NCBI RefSeq assembly: GCF_001424875.1 | Contig: NZ_LMCT01000016.1 | Coordinates: 1 to 45,571, forward strand | DNA: 45,571 nt | Origin: Kitasatospora sp. Root107 | GTDB lineage: Bacteria; Actinomycetota; Actinomycetes; Streptomycetales; Streptomycetaceae | Direction of reading: 5' to 3' | Shown here: one piece after another, positions 7,765 to 15,381 of the stretch | Layout of the letters: each line of letters begins with the position of its first letter | Numbering within the stretch: the stretch's first letter is position 1 | Position numbers and translations under genes: made by a program | Notes under the pieces: generated by a model | What the model was told of the DNA's origin: nothing | The model's database searches: none | Seen by the model: only the letters and a program-made list of their open reading frames with translations

Positions 7765-8901
7765 TCAGGCCGGGCGGACCTGGGTCAGGTTCTTGGCCTT
7801 CATCTCGGCGACCACCTCGCGGATCTTGGCGTCGAGCTGTTCCTTCGTCAGATCCTTGCCGTACTTCTTCCACAGGTCGATGCCGGCCTGCATGGTCAGG
7901 ACGTCGCCCGGGTCGCTCTTGCCGACCAGGATCGGGACGGGGACGGTGGCGCCCTTGATCAGGGTGTCCGGGCCCATGCCGGCGGCGGTGCCCACGTAGC
8001 CGTAGTGGATGTTCGAGTAGATGTCGTAGAAGACCTTGTCCTTGGTGCCCGGTACCTGGAAGTAGAAGTCGTCCGCCTTCTTCAGGTCGAGCCGGTCCTG
8101 CAACTGGGGCTTGTGGTCCCAGTCCTGGCCGGGTGCGACCTTCAGGGCCCACTTCGCCAGCGCCGCGAGCTTGTCGGTGGGCGTGGTGAGGCGGCCGATC
8201 AAGGAGTCGTCGGTGTTGAACAGGTCCCTGATCGACTTGAAGTCGGACGAGTTGATGTTGTTCTTCATCTCGTCGAAGATGAAGTCCCCGGCGTCCAGGT
8301 AGTCCTGTTCACTGGGATTCCTGACCTGGTCGAGCTTGGTGTACGAGTCGGTGTTGAACCGCCGGTCGGCGGCGGTGTTGAGGTCCTGACGCAGCGCCTG
8401 GTCCGCGGCGGCGTCCAGGGTGTCGGCCTTGCCCAGGATGTCGGTGAGCCGCTGCTCCACCTGCTGGACCGCCTGGTTCTGCCGGGCCTGCGCGTCGCGG
8501 AAGTCCGGGCTGTTGCGCTCGTGGGACGCGCTGTCGAGCGGATTCCGCGGCGACACCTGGCCGTTGGCGGCGATGTGCACGCCGGCGGCCGGTGCCTCGC
8601 TCTCCGCGAGCGTCCGCAACTCCTTCTGCACGGCCGTGAACTGGACGTGGATGTCCTCCAGCAGGGCGTGGACGCGGGCCGCTTCGCCGGCCGCCCGGTC
8701 GAGTTCCTGCTCGGCCTCGGAGAGGGTGGTGAAGGCCCGGACGGCCGCGTCGCCGCGCCAGTCCGAGGCGGACAGCGGCTTGACGGTCCCGGAGTTGAAG
8801 CCGCCGACGGCTGCCCGGAGCCGCTTCGCGGCCTGGCCCCAGCTGTCCGCCGCCGCGTCCAACGCCTTCAGGTTCGCGTGGTAGAGGTCCTCGTATCTCA
8901 T
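7765..8901 (-). CDS. LXG-like polymorphic toxin, toxin-44-like C-terminus
   Basis: 378 residues. Residues 1-190 are the same module as in the protein encoded at 1505-2800 (YEDLYHANL, AAADSW, and the EAPxxGxHIxANGxVxPRN signature at 102-120). The remainder is unrelated to that paralog. Residues about 245-365 contain WALKVAPGQDWDHKP, DDFYFQVPG, DIYSNIHYGYVGTAAGMG and GDVLTMQAGIDLWKKYG, which I recognise as the pattern of polymorphic toxin type 44, a predicted nuclease-like toxin domain. Six bases separate it from the small WXG-like gene upstream, so the two are coexpressed. I see no obvious cognate immunity gene downstream; an MFS gene follows. The domain call is from memory of the family pattern. 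Confidence 0.75.
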   Translation of the reverse strand: MRYEDLYHANLKALDAAADSWGQAAKRLRAAVGGFNSGTVKPLSASDWRGDAAVRAFTTLSEAEQELDRAAGEAARVHALLEDIHVQFTAVQKELRTLAESEAPAAGVHIAANGQVSPRNPLDSASHERNSPDFRDAQARQNQAVQQVEQRLTDILGKADTLDAAADQALRQDLNTAADRRFNTDSYTKLDQVRNPSEQDYLDAGDFIFDEMKNNINSSDFKSIRDLFNTDDSLIGRLTTPTDKLAALAKWALKVAPGQDWDHKPQLQDRLDLKKADDFYFQVPGTKDKVFYDIYSNIHYGYVGTAAGMGPDTLIKGATVPVPILVGKSDPGDVLTMQAGIDLWKKYGKDLTKEQLDAKIREVVAEMKAKNLTQVRPA

Positions 8902-8907
8902 CGCCGC

Positions 8908-9225
8908 CTACCCGAACGCCTTCTGGATGCGGGACATCTCACCGTGCACGGCCGCCTCGGTGCGCTCGTAGGCCGCGGCCGAGCCCCCGAACCGCTCCCC
9001 GAGACCGCGCAGGATCGCGTCCAGGCTCTCCACCTGCTGCTCCCACCGCTGCCCGAGTACCTTCAGGCCCTCGGCGGACTGCCAGCCGTTGACCTTCCCG
9101 GCGGCGGCCGCGGTCTCGTCCAGCGGCGACAGCGCGGCCGACCGGAAGTCCCCTCGGGTCTCCCCCGTGGCGGACTGAGCCCGGCGGAGCGCCTTCGGGT
9201 CCACGTTCACTTCTGCACCGGTCAA
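8908..9225 (-). CDS. Small WXG100-like protein, partner of the toxin
   Basis: 105 residues from a TTG start at 9225, with GGGGAG eight bases upstream. This start makes it colinear with its paralog at 1105-1434: acidic start, DPxAL(R/S)RAxS, PLDET, GW near the middle, a YxRxE helix and a final -FG. An ATG at 9267 with a GGGGCGG upstream is the alternative and would add 14 residues with no counterpart in the paralog. No signal peptide, mostly helical. It forms a two-gene unit with the toxin gene that starts six bases downstream. A role as coiled partner or secretion guide is inferred from WXG100 biology. Confidence 0.65.
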   Translation of the reverse strand: MTGAEVNVDPKALRRAQSATGETRGDFRSAALSPLDETAAAAGKVNGWQSAEGLKVLGQRWEQQVESLDAILRGLGERFGGSAAAYERTEAAVHGEMSRIQKAFG

Positions 9226-9410
9226 GACGTGAACTCCCCGACTCGCAAAGGCATTTGACCCACCCATGGTGACCGCCCCGGATTGCAGAAACCTTGCACC
9301 GCCCAGCCGTTCGGCGAGGTCACAGCTCGGCCACAGTCGGCGCCGAAGGGCAGTCACGGCGGCCGAACCGAGCCCATCCTGTGGCCATTGGAACGACTAC
9401 GGGGGGACCG

Positions 9411-10085
9411 ATGGTCAGACGAGGGCTTCAGTGTGTGCTGATCCTGGCGTTGGTGGTGGCACTGGCGGCTTGCAGCACCGGCGGAAACAAGAAGAAGAAG
9501 GGGCGGAAGAGCTCCGACAGCCGGAGCACGGCGACCGCCTCGCGTACTCCGAGCGCGGTGGCCGAGCGGGTGACCGTCTCACCGTCGCTGTTCACCATGC
9601 GCGGGGATCTCACCCTGGCGTACGAGGGCTGTAGCTCCGGCCAGCAGATCGAGTTCAGTTGGCGCGACCAACGCACCGGCCTGAGCGGCGTGTTCGGGGC
9701 GGCCGAACCCTGCCGGAGCGGGACCGCCACCTTGCGGCTGCGCCAGTTCTCCGGGCCGGCGGCGGGCACGTGGGAGGTGACCGGGAAGGTCACGGCCAGC
9801 GGGACCAGGCAGTCGACCTCGCTCACCACGCGCGCGGCGCTGTTCGGTACGCCCCAAGAGCCCAAGGTGAACGAGGAGTTGACCCTCGCCTACCTAGGCT
9901 GCGAGCCCGGCAAGCCGGTGTCGCTCGCCGTCCGGGGCGGCGGCCCTGACTCCACCACGAGCCCGGTCTGCGGCAGCGACGGAAAGGCGGCCGCGAAGGT
10001 CAGGCACAGCGCCGCCGGAACGGTCACCGTGACCGCGGCCGGTCCGGTCGGCACACCACTGACCACCGGCTACACCGTCCACTGA
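9411..10085 (+). CDS. Secreted lipoprotein of unknown function
   Basis: 224 residues from the ATG preceded by GGGGGGA. The N-terminus is a lipoprotein signal: MVRRGLQ, a hydrophobic stretch and the lipobox LAAC, followed by a very basic linker (NKKKKGRKSS). The mature part has two similar beta-rich halves, each with LTLAY(E/L)GC and a second Cys (AEPCRSG, SPVCGSD), suggesting two tandem Ig-like or beta-sandwich domains with one disulphide each. It is divergent from the toxin pair but has its own promoter space. A role at the cell surface is inferred from the signal. Confidence 0.75.
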   Translation: MVRRGLQCVLILALVVALAACSTGGNKKKKGRKSSDSRSTATASRTPSAVAERVTVSPSLFTMRGDLTLAYEGCSSGQQIEFSWRDQRTGLSGVFGAAEPCRSGTATLRLRQFSGPAAGTWEVTGKVTASGTRQSTSLTTRAALFGTPQEPKVNEELTLAYLGCEPGKPVSLAVRGGGPDSTTSPVCGSDGKAAAKVRHSAAGTVTVTAAGPVGTPLTTGYTVH

Positions 10086-10113
10086 GCAGCACGGGTCCGG
10101 CGGGTCAGCAAGA

Positions 10114-10147
10114 TATTCCTTGACACGAATATTCGTGTCAAGGAATA
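10114..10147. promoter_or_regulatory. Perfect 34-bp palindromic operator over the ArsR-family promoter
   Basis: TATTCCTTGACACGAAT is followed immediately by its exact reverse complement. TTGACA at 10120-10125 and AATACT at about 10144-10149 form a plausible -35/-10 pair with an 18-base spacer. The predicted transcript would start at or next to the ATG at 10157, giving a leaderless mRNA. The palindrome overlaps both hexamers, as expected for autorepression by the dimeric ArsR-type regulator encoded immediately downstream. Confidence 0.8.
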
Positions 10148-10156
10148 CTCGTCGCC

Positions 10157-10996
10157 ATGGACGCACTCCTCGCCGCACTGGCCGACCCGGCCCGCTGGCT
10201 GCTCGTGAACCTGCTGGCCGAACGGCCCCGCTCGGTCGGCGTCCTCGCCCAGCTCGCCGAGGCGCGCCAGCCGCAGACGACCAAGCACCTGCAGGCCCTC
10301 GAGCGCGCCGGCGTCGTCACCTCCCAGCGCACCGGCCAGCGCCGCATCTACGCGCTCCGGTCCGATCCCCTGCGGGACCTGGCGGCTGCGCTCGGCCGGC
10401 TCGCCGACACCGCGGACCAGGCCGACGGCCCGCGCTCGACCTTCGACCGCTACGGGCTCAGCCTCGACGCGGAGCGGTTCGCCGCAGCGGAGTCGGGGTG
10501 GGCCGACGGCCGCTCGTTCCGGTTCCTCCGGTCGCTGGCGGCGCACCCCGAGCTGGTCTGGCGCCACCTGACCGAGTCCCCGCTGCTCGCCCGGTGGTGG
10601 ACGCCGGACGACCTCCGCGTCGCCGAACTCGTCTTCGAGGCGCGACCCGGCGGGCGGGTCCTCCTGGAGTACCGCGACGCCGAGGACGCCGACGGCTCCG
10701 CCCTGACCGCCGGGCGCGCGGAGGGCGTCGTCGACGACGTACGCCCTGGTGAGCACCTCGCCTACCGGCTCTCCCCGCTGCTTCCGGACGGCCGCCTCGC
10801 GTTCACCGCCCACGTCGACCTCGGCCTGCGGCCCACCGCCACCGGTACGGACCTCGACGTCCGCTGGCGGATCACCGACAGCACCGTCGACTCCGCGGAC
10901 TTCGTCGCAGGCATCGAGATCGGCTTCGGCCAGAGCCTCGACAAGCTCGCGGCGACCCTCGCCACGCACCCCACCGACACAGGGAGCACGAAGTGA
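10157..10996 (+). CDS. ArsR-type regulator fused to an SRPBCC (AHSA1) domain
   Basis: 279 residues. Residues 1-90 are an ArsR winged helix: LADPARWLLVNLLAE, the recognition region ARQPQTTKHLQALERAGVV and the wing RTGQRRIYALR. Residues about 115-270 are an AHSA1/SRPBCC domain (LVWRHLTESPLLARWWTPDD, FEARPGGRVLLEY), a hydrophobic-ligand fold. In such fusions the SRPBCC part is thought to sense a small molecule; that is inference here. The start lies ten bases after the perfect palindrome, fitting autoregulation. The next gene begins on its stop codon (GTGA overlap), so the two form an operon. Confidence 0.85.
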   Translation: MDALLAALADPARWLLVNLLAERPRSVGVLAQLAEARQPQTTKHLQALERAGVVTSQRTGQRRIYALRSDPLRDLAAALGRLADTADQADGPRSTFDRYGLSLDAERFAAAESGWADGRSFRFLRSLAAHPELVWRHLTESPLLARWWTPDDLRVAELVFEARPGGRVLLEYRDAEDADGSALTAGRAEGVVDDVRPGEHLAYRLSPLLPDGRLAFTAHVDLGLRPTATGTDLDVRWRITDSTVDSADFVAGIEIGFGQSLDKLAATLATHPTDTGSTK

Positions 10997-11595
10997 CTGA
11001 GCAGACCGCCGGCCGCAGGGTCGTCATCAACATGAGCCTCTCCCTCGACGGCCGGTACGCCGCGCCGGACAACCCCCAGGACATGAGCTGGGTGATGCCG
11101 TACGCGCACAGCGACGTCGCCCGCGACCACATGACCAGCCTCTGGCAGCCCGCGACGACGGCCCTCCTCGGGCGGGTCAACGCCGAGGGGTTCCTCGGGT
11201 TCTGGCCCACCGTCATCGGGACGAAGGGCGCCGATCCGCGCGACGAGGGCTTCGCGAGGTGGCTCGTCGACACCGACAAGGTGGTCCTCTCCGGCAGCCT
11301 CGGCGAGGCGCCCTGGGAGCGGACGACGGTCGTCGACAAGCCCGCCACCGAGGTGGTCGCGGACCTCAGGGCGGCCGAAGGCGGCGACATCCTCGTCCTC
11401 AACAGCGCGAGCGTCATCAAGGCTCTGCTGGCGGCCGACCAGGTCGACCGGCTGGCGCTCACGGTCTTCCCGGTCTTCCTCGGCGGCGGGCCGCGCCTCT
11501 TCGACGACGGCCTGCCCACGGGGCGGTGGGCGCTCGCCGGCCAGACCGCGGGTGCGCACGGCACCTTGGCTCTCCGGTACGACCGGATCCGCTGA
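10993..11595 (+). CDS. DHFR/RibD C-terminal-type reductase
   Basis: 200 residues starting at a GTG that overlaps the regulator's stop. The RibD C-terminal (dihydrofolate reductase superfamily) pattern is clear: VVINMSLSLDGRYAAPD at the N-terminus, ATTALLGRVNAEGF, VVLSGSL, ILVLNSASVIKALLAADQVDRL and VFPVFLGGGPRLFDDG. These proteins bind NADPH; the substrate of the stand-alone bacterial forms is mostly unknown. Coupling to the ArsR-SRPBCC regulator suggests a detoxification or stress role. A perfect hairpin begins inside its last codons. Confidence 0.85.
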   Translation: MTEQTAGRRVVINMSLSLDGRYAAPDNPQDMSWVMPYAHSDVARDHMTSLWQPATTALLGRVNAEGFLGFWPTVIGTKGADPRDEGFARWLVDTDKVVLSGSLGEAPWERTTVVDKPATEVVADLRAAEGGDILVLNSASVIKALLAADQVDRLALTVFPVFLGGGPRLFDDGLPTGRWALAGQTAGAHGTLALRYDRIR

Positions 11596-11615
11596 GCCGG
11601 TCGTACCGGAGAGCC
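11568..11615. terminator. Perfect 19-bp hairpin at the end of the ArsR/reductase operon
   Basis: GGCTCTCCGGTACGACCGG (11568-11586) is exactly complementary to 11597-11615, with a 10-base loop that contains the stop codon of the reductase gene. The left arm is coding sequence. There is no strong U-tract, as is common for actinobacterial terminators. Confidence 0.8.
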
Positions 11616-11624
11616 ATCCGCAGC

Positions 11625-11777
11625 TCAGTCCTCCCGGACCTGGATCACCAGCTTGCCGCGCGCCTGACTTGCCATCAGATGCGCTATGGCGTCCGGGACT
11701 TCGGCCAACGGGTACGTCCGGTCGAGAGCGGGGATCAGCGTTCCCGCCTCGATCAGACCCTTGAGGATGTCGAGGTC
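11625..11777 (-). pseudogene. C-terminal fragment of a zinc-type alcohol dehydrogenase/quinone oxidoreductase
   Basis: The minus strand encodes about 50 residues ending at a proper stop. LKGLIEAGTLIPALDRTYPL, EVPDAIAHLM and ARGKLVIQV match the C-terminal end of medium-chain NADPH:quinone oxidoreductases. Upstream of residue DLD the similarity stops abruptly at about 11777, exactly where an oppositely oriented gene fragment begins. The open frame continues further but without recognisable sequence. Confidence 0.7.
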
Positions 11778-11903
11778 GGCAAGTGCGCGGACCTGGTCGT
11801 GCTGGACCGCGACCCCTTCGAGCACCCGGCCGAGGAGATCGGCCTCACCCGGGTGCTGCGCACCTACGTCGACGGCCGAGCGGTCTTCACCGCCACCTCC
11901 TGA
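11772..11903 (+). pseudogene. C-terminal fragment of an amidohydrolase
   Basis: The frame reads VGKCADLVVLDRDPFEHPAE and RVLRTYVDGRAVF to a stop at 11901-11903. This is the typical C-terminal strand region of amidohydrolases (YtcJ-like/amidohydrolase family 3), which follow G-K-x-A-D-L-V-V-L-D. The rest of the gene is missing. It sits 28 bases before the peptide-binding protein gene, so a full copy was probably the first gene of the peptide transporter operon before a deletion or inversion. Confidence 0.7.
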
Positions 11904-11931
11904 CCGCCAACTCCCCCACGAAGGACCCCCC

Positions 11932-13553
11932 ATGAGACCTCGCAGCCTCCTCGCCGCCGTCACCGTGGCCACCGCCCTCGTCACCACCGGGTGCAGCGGC
12001 AGCGCCAAGCAGACCGACAGCACCGGAGCCGCCTACCAGTTGACCGCACCACCCCCGCCGCCACCGGAGAGCTCGACTCGTTCACCTGGTCGCTGTTCGG
12101 CGAGCCGACCACGATCGACTACGCGTACGCTTTCGACTTCCCGCCGAACCAGATCCTCGCCAACGTCTGCGAGAGCCTGCTGCGCTGGAATCCGGACCTG
12201 ACCACCTCGCCCGGCCTGGCCAGCGCGTTCAGCAACCCGACGCCGACCAGCTGGGTCTACCAGATCCGGCCCGGCGTGAAGTTCCACAACGGCACGGTGC
12301 TCACCGCCGCCGACGTGGTCGCCTCGCTGCGCCGCAACATGGATCCGGAGGTGGGCAGCGTCTGGGGCAACCAGTACCGCAACGTCGAGTCGATCGAGCC
12401 GTCCGGACCGCTGGAGGTCACCGTCACGCTGAAGGCACCCGACTCCACCTTCAACAAGTACCTGGCCGCCGGGCCCGGCGTGGTTGAGTCGGCCGCCACA
12501 CTGGCCAAGGCGGGCAAGGACTACGGCACCCCGGCCGGCGGGGTGAACTGCACCGGGCCGTTCTCGTTCGGGTCCTGGACCTCGGGCCAGTCGCTGGTGC
12601 TCAAGCGGTTCGACGACTACTGGAACCCGCAGTTGAAGGCGAAGTCCGCGCAGGCGAAGTTCGTCTTCCTGGCCGACCCGACCACCCGGGTCAACGCCTT
12701 CCGCACCGGTGAGGTGGACGGCGGCTGGATGGTCCCGGCCGGCGCCTACGCGCAGTTGAAGTCCACGCCGGGCGGCGCGCTCTACTTCGGCCAGAACACC
12801 ACCGTCGCCACCGAGGTGGTCAACAACCTCAAGGGCCCGCTGGGCGACGCCCGGGTGCGGCAGGCGCTGCTGATGGCCACCGACCGCAAGGGCATCGTCA
12901 AGGCCGGCGCCGCCGGGGTCGGCGAGGTGGCCAACTCCCTGGTGACGTCGAACAACTGGAACGGCGCGCCGGGCGCGGCCGACCTGCTCAAGGCGCTGCC
13001 CGAGTACCCGTACGACCCCGCGAAGGCGAAGGCGCTCGCCGCCGAGGCCGGGGTGAACGGCCAGAAGGTGGTGATCGCGACCAGCCCGCTGGACTCGCAG
13101 ACCACCATCATCACCCAGGCCGTCGCCCAGGCCGCTACCGCGATCGGGCTCAAGCCGGAGATCAACACCATCGCGGCGGACAAGTACAGCGCGCTGTTCA
13201 CCGACGCGGCCGCGCGGGAGGGCATCGACCTCTTCCTGACCTTCTGGTACACCTCGATCACCGACCCGCTGGACATGTTCAGCTCACTGCGGACCGACGC
13301 GTTCAGCAACTACGGCGGCTGGTCCGACCCGAAGTTCGACGCCGCCGTCGACCGGGCCATCGGCGCCTACGACCTGGCCGCGAACTCCGCCGCCACCGGG
13401 GAGGCCCAGCAGATCGCGATGACCCAGCTGCCCTGGCTGCCGCTGTACACCGAGCCGGTCAGCGTCTTCATGGGCAAGCGGATCACCGGTGTCCGGCCGT
13501 CCATCGCCTACCTCTACTACCCGTGGGCCGCCGAGATCGGCGCCAAGGGATGA
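11932..13553 (+). pseudogene. Peptide ABC transporter substrate-binding lipoprotein, one frameshift
   Basis: The start at 11932 (GAAGGA upstream) gives a lipoprotein signal with lipobox VTTGC, then TDSTGAAYQL. Near 12050-12056, in a run of five C, the frame breaks. The body continues in another frame from about PAATGELDSFTWSLF to the stop at 13551-13553. Adding one C restores a continuous reading frame of about 540 residues. The body is a normal SBP_bac_5 protein: NVCESLLRWNP, IRPGVKFHNGTVLTAADV, GTGPFSFGSW-type and TDRKGIVKAG segments. Either the strain carries a one-base deletion or the base was lost in sequencing. The permease gene starts on its stop codon. Confidence 0.85.
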
Positions 13554-14524
13554 CGCCGACCACCCTGCTCCGGGTGGCCGGGTCGGCCGCGCGCAGGCTG
13601 CTGGGCATGGCGGTGACCCTGCTGGTCACCTCGTTCCTGGTGTTCTCCTCGCTCTACCTGGCGCCCGGTGACCCGGCGAGCTTCCTGGTCAAGGGCCGGA
13701 GCGCGAGCCCGCAGGAGCTGCTGGCGATCCGTCAGCAGTACGGCTTCGACGACCCGTTCCCGGTGCGCTACTGGCACTGGCTGGAGGGCGTGCTGCACGG
13801 CGACCTCGGCCGCTCGTACCTGTTCCACCAGAGCGTCGGCGAGGTACTGGCGGCCCGGCTGCCGGCGACCCTGTTGCTGGTCGGGGTGGCGGCCCTGCTG
13901 ATCGCCGTGCTCGGCGTCGGCGCCGGGATCGTCGGCGCCCTGCGGCGCGGCACCCGGACCGGCTCCGCCGTGCTGCTGCTGGTGACGGTCGGCGCCGCGG
14001 TGCCGTCCTTCGTCGCGGCGATCGTGCTGCGCTCGGTCTTCGGGGTACAGCTCGGCTGGTTCCCGACCATCGGCAACGGCACCGACCTGCTGGACCGGCT
14101 GCACCACGTGGCGCTGCCCGCGATCGCCCTCTCGGTCACCTTCATGGCCCTGGTCACCCGGGTGACCCGCTCGTCGATGCTGGACGAACTGCGGCGCGAG
14201 CACGTCGAGGTGGCGCTCAGCCGGGGGCTGCCCCGGCGGACCGTGATCCGGCGTCATGTGCTGCGCAACGCGCTCGGACCGATCGTCACCGTGGGCGGGC
14301 TGCTGGTCTCGGGGATGCTGGTCAGCACCGCGATCGTGGAGACCGCGTTCGGCATGTCCGGGATCGGCTCGCTGCTGGTCCAGTGCGTGGACCAGCTGGA
14401 CTTCCAGGTCGTCCAGGCGATCGTGCTGCTGGTGGTGGCCGTCTTCGTGGTCGTCAACACCGTGGTGGACCTGGTCCATCCGCTGATCGACCCGCGCGTG
14501 CGCGCGGCCGGAGGAGCCCGGTGA
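13550..14524 (+). CDS. Peptide ABC transporter permease, DppB type
   Basis: 324 residues from the ATG overlapping the previous stop (ATGA). It has about six membrane helices, the N-terminal LYLAPGDPASFLVKG typical of DppB/OppB (APGDPA), GWFPTIGNG in the first external loop, and the EAA loop region RREHVEVALSRGLPRRTVIRR near residue 220, where it contacts the ATPases. It forms the membrane channel with the DppC-type subunit encoded next. Confidence 0.9.
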   Translation: MTPTTLLRVAGSAARRLLGMAVTLLVTSFLVFSSLYLAPGDPASFLVKGRSASPQELLAIRQQYGFDDPFPVRYWHWLEGVLHGDLGRSYLFHQSVGEVLAARLPATLLLVGVAALLIAVLGVGAGIVGALRRGTRTGSAVLLLVTVGAAVPSFVAAIVLRSVFGVQLGWFPTIGNGTDLLDRLHHVALPAIALSVTFMALVTRVTRSSMLDELRREHVEVALSRGLPRRTVIRRHVLRNALGPIVTVGGLLVSGMLVSTAIVETAFGMSGIGSLLVQCVDQLDFQVVQAIVLLVVAVFVVVNTVVDLVHPLIDPRVRAAGGAR

Positions 14525-15381
14525 GTATCTCGACTTCCCTGCTCGGCAACCCACTTGGCGCGCTGCGCCGGATCGGCGGTGGCCCGCTGACCCGGGTCAG
14601 CACGCTGGTCCTGGTCCTGTTCGTGCTGGCCGCGCTGTTCGCACCGTGGCTCTCCCCACAGGACCCGACCTTCGGCGAACTGGGCAACAACTTCGTCGCC
14701 CCCAGCCCCGAGCACTGGCTCGGGACGGACGGCGGCGGGCACGACACCTTCTCGGCGCTGATCGAGGGCACCCGCACCAGCCTGGTCGGCCCGCTGGCCG
14801 TGGTGGTGTTCGCCACCATCGGCGGCATCGCGGTCGGCCTGTTCACCGCCTGGCGCGGCGGCTGGGTCGACACGGTGGTGGGCAGGGTGCTGGACATCCT
14901 GTTCGCCTTCCCGGCCCTGCTGCTGGCCATCCTCGCCGTCGCCCTGTTCGGCAAAGGGTTGACCGCGCCGGTCCTCGCGATGGCGGTCGCCTACCTGCCG
15001 TACACGGCGCGGCTGGTACGCAGCCTGACCGCGCAGGAGAAGGTGCGGCCGTACATCGCCGCGTACCAAGTGCAGGGCCACTCGGCCGTGTTCGTGGCCC
15101 TGCGGCGACTGCTGCCCGGCATCATGCCCACCGTGCTGGCCCAGTCGACGGTCAACTTCGGCTACGCGCTGCTCGATCTCGCTGCCCTGTCGTTCCTCGG
15201 GCTGGGCGTCCAGCCGCCCACCCCCGACTGGGGCGCGATGATCAACCAGGGGCAGGCGGCCGTGCTGCAGGGGGAGCCGCTGTCGGCGATCGTCCCGGCC
15301 GTCGCGGTCGTGCTGGTCGTGGTCGCCTTCAACGTCGTCGGGGAGCACCTCGGCGACCGGCTCGCAGGGAGGGAATCCTGA
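14521..15381 (+). CDS. Peptide ABC transporter permease, DppC type
   Basis: 286 residues from a GTG overlapping the DppB stop (GTGA). LFAPWLSPQDPTFGEL and HWLGTDGGGHDTFSALIEGTR are the conserved DppC/OppC N-terminal features. The later LVRSLTAQEKVRPYIAAYQV and LRRLLPGIMPTVLAQ form the ATPase-contact loop, and FLGLGVQPPTPDWGAMI is the C-terminal family signature. About six membrane helices. Confidence 0.9.
   Translation: MSISTSLLGNPLGALRRIGGGPLTRVSTLVLVLFVLAALFAPWLSPQDPTFGELGNNFVAPSPEHWLGTDGGGHDTFSALIEGTRTSLVGPLAVVVFATIGGIAVGLFTAWRGGWVDTVVGRVLDILFAFPALLLAILAVALFGKGLTAPVLAMAVAYLPYTARLVRSLTAQEKVRPYIAAYQVQGHSAVFVALRRLLPGIMPTVLAQSTVNFGYALLDLAALSFLGLGVQPPTPDWGAMINQGQAAVLQGEPLSAIVPAVAVVLVVVAFNVVGEHLGDRLAGRES

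Noticed and set aside
6556..9258. 900-residue open frame on the plus strand
   Set aside because: It lies opposite the MFS and toxin genes, has no recognisable domain and arises from high GC content.
13517..14554. Gln/His/Arg-rich frame opposite the permease gene
   Set aside because: Its composition is that of an antisense shadow of a membrane protein gene; no start signal.
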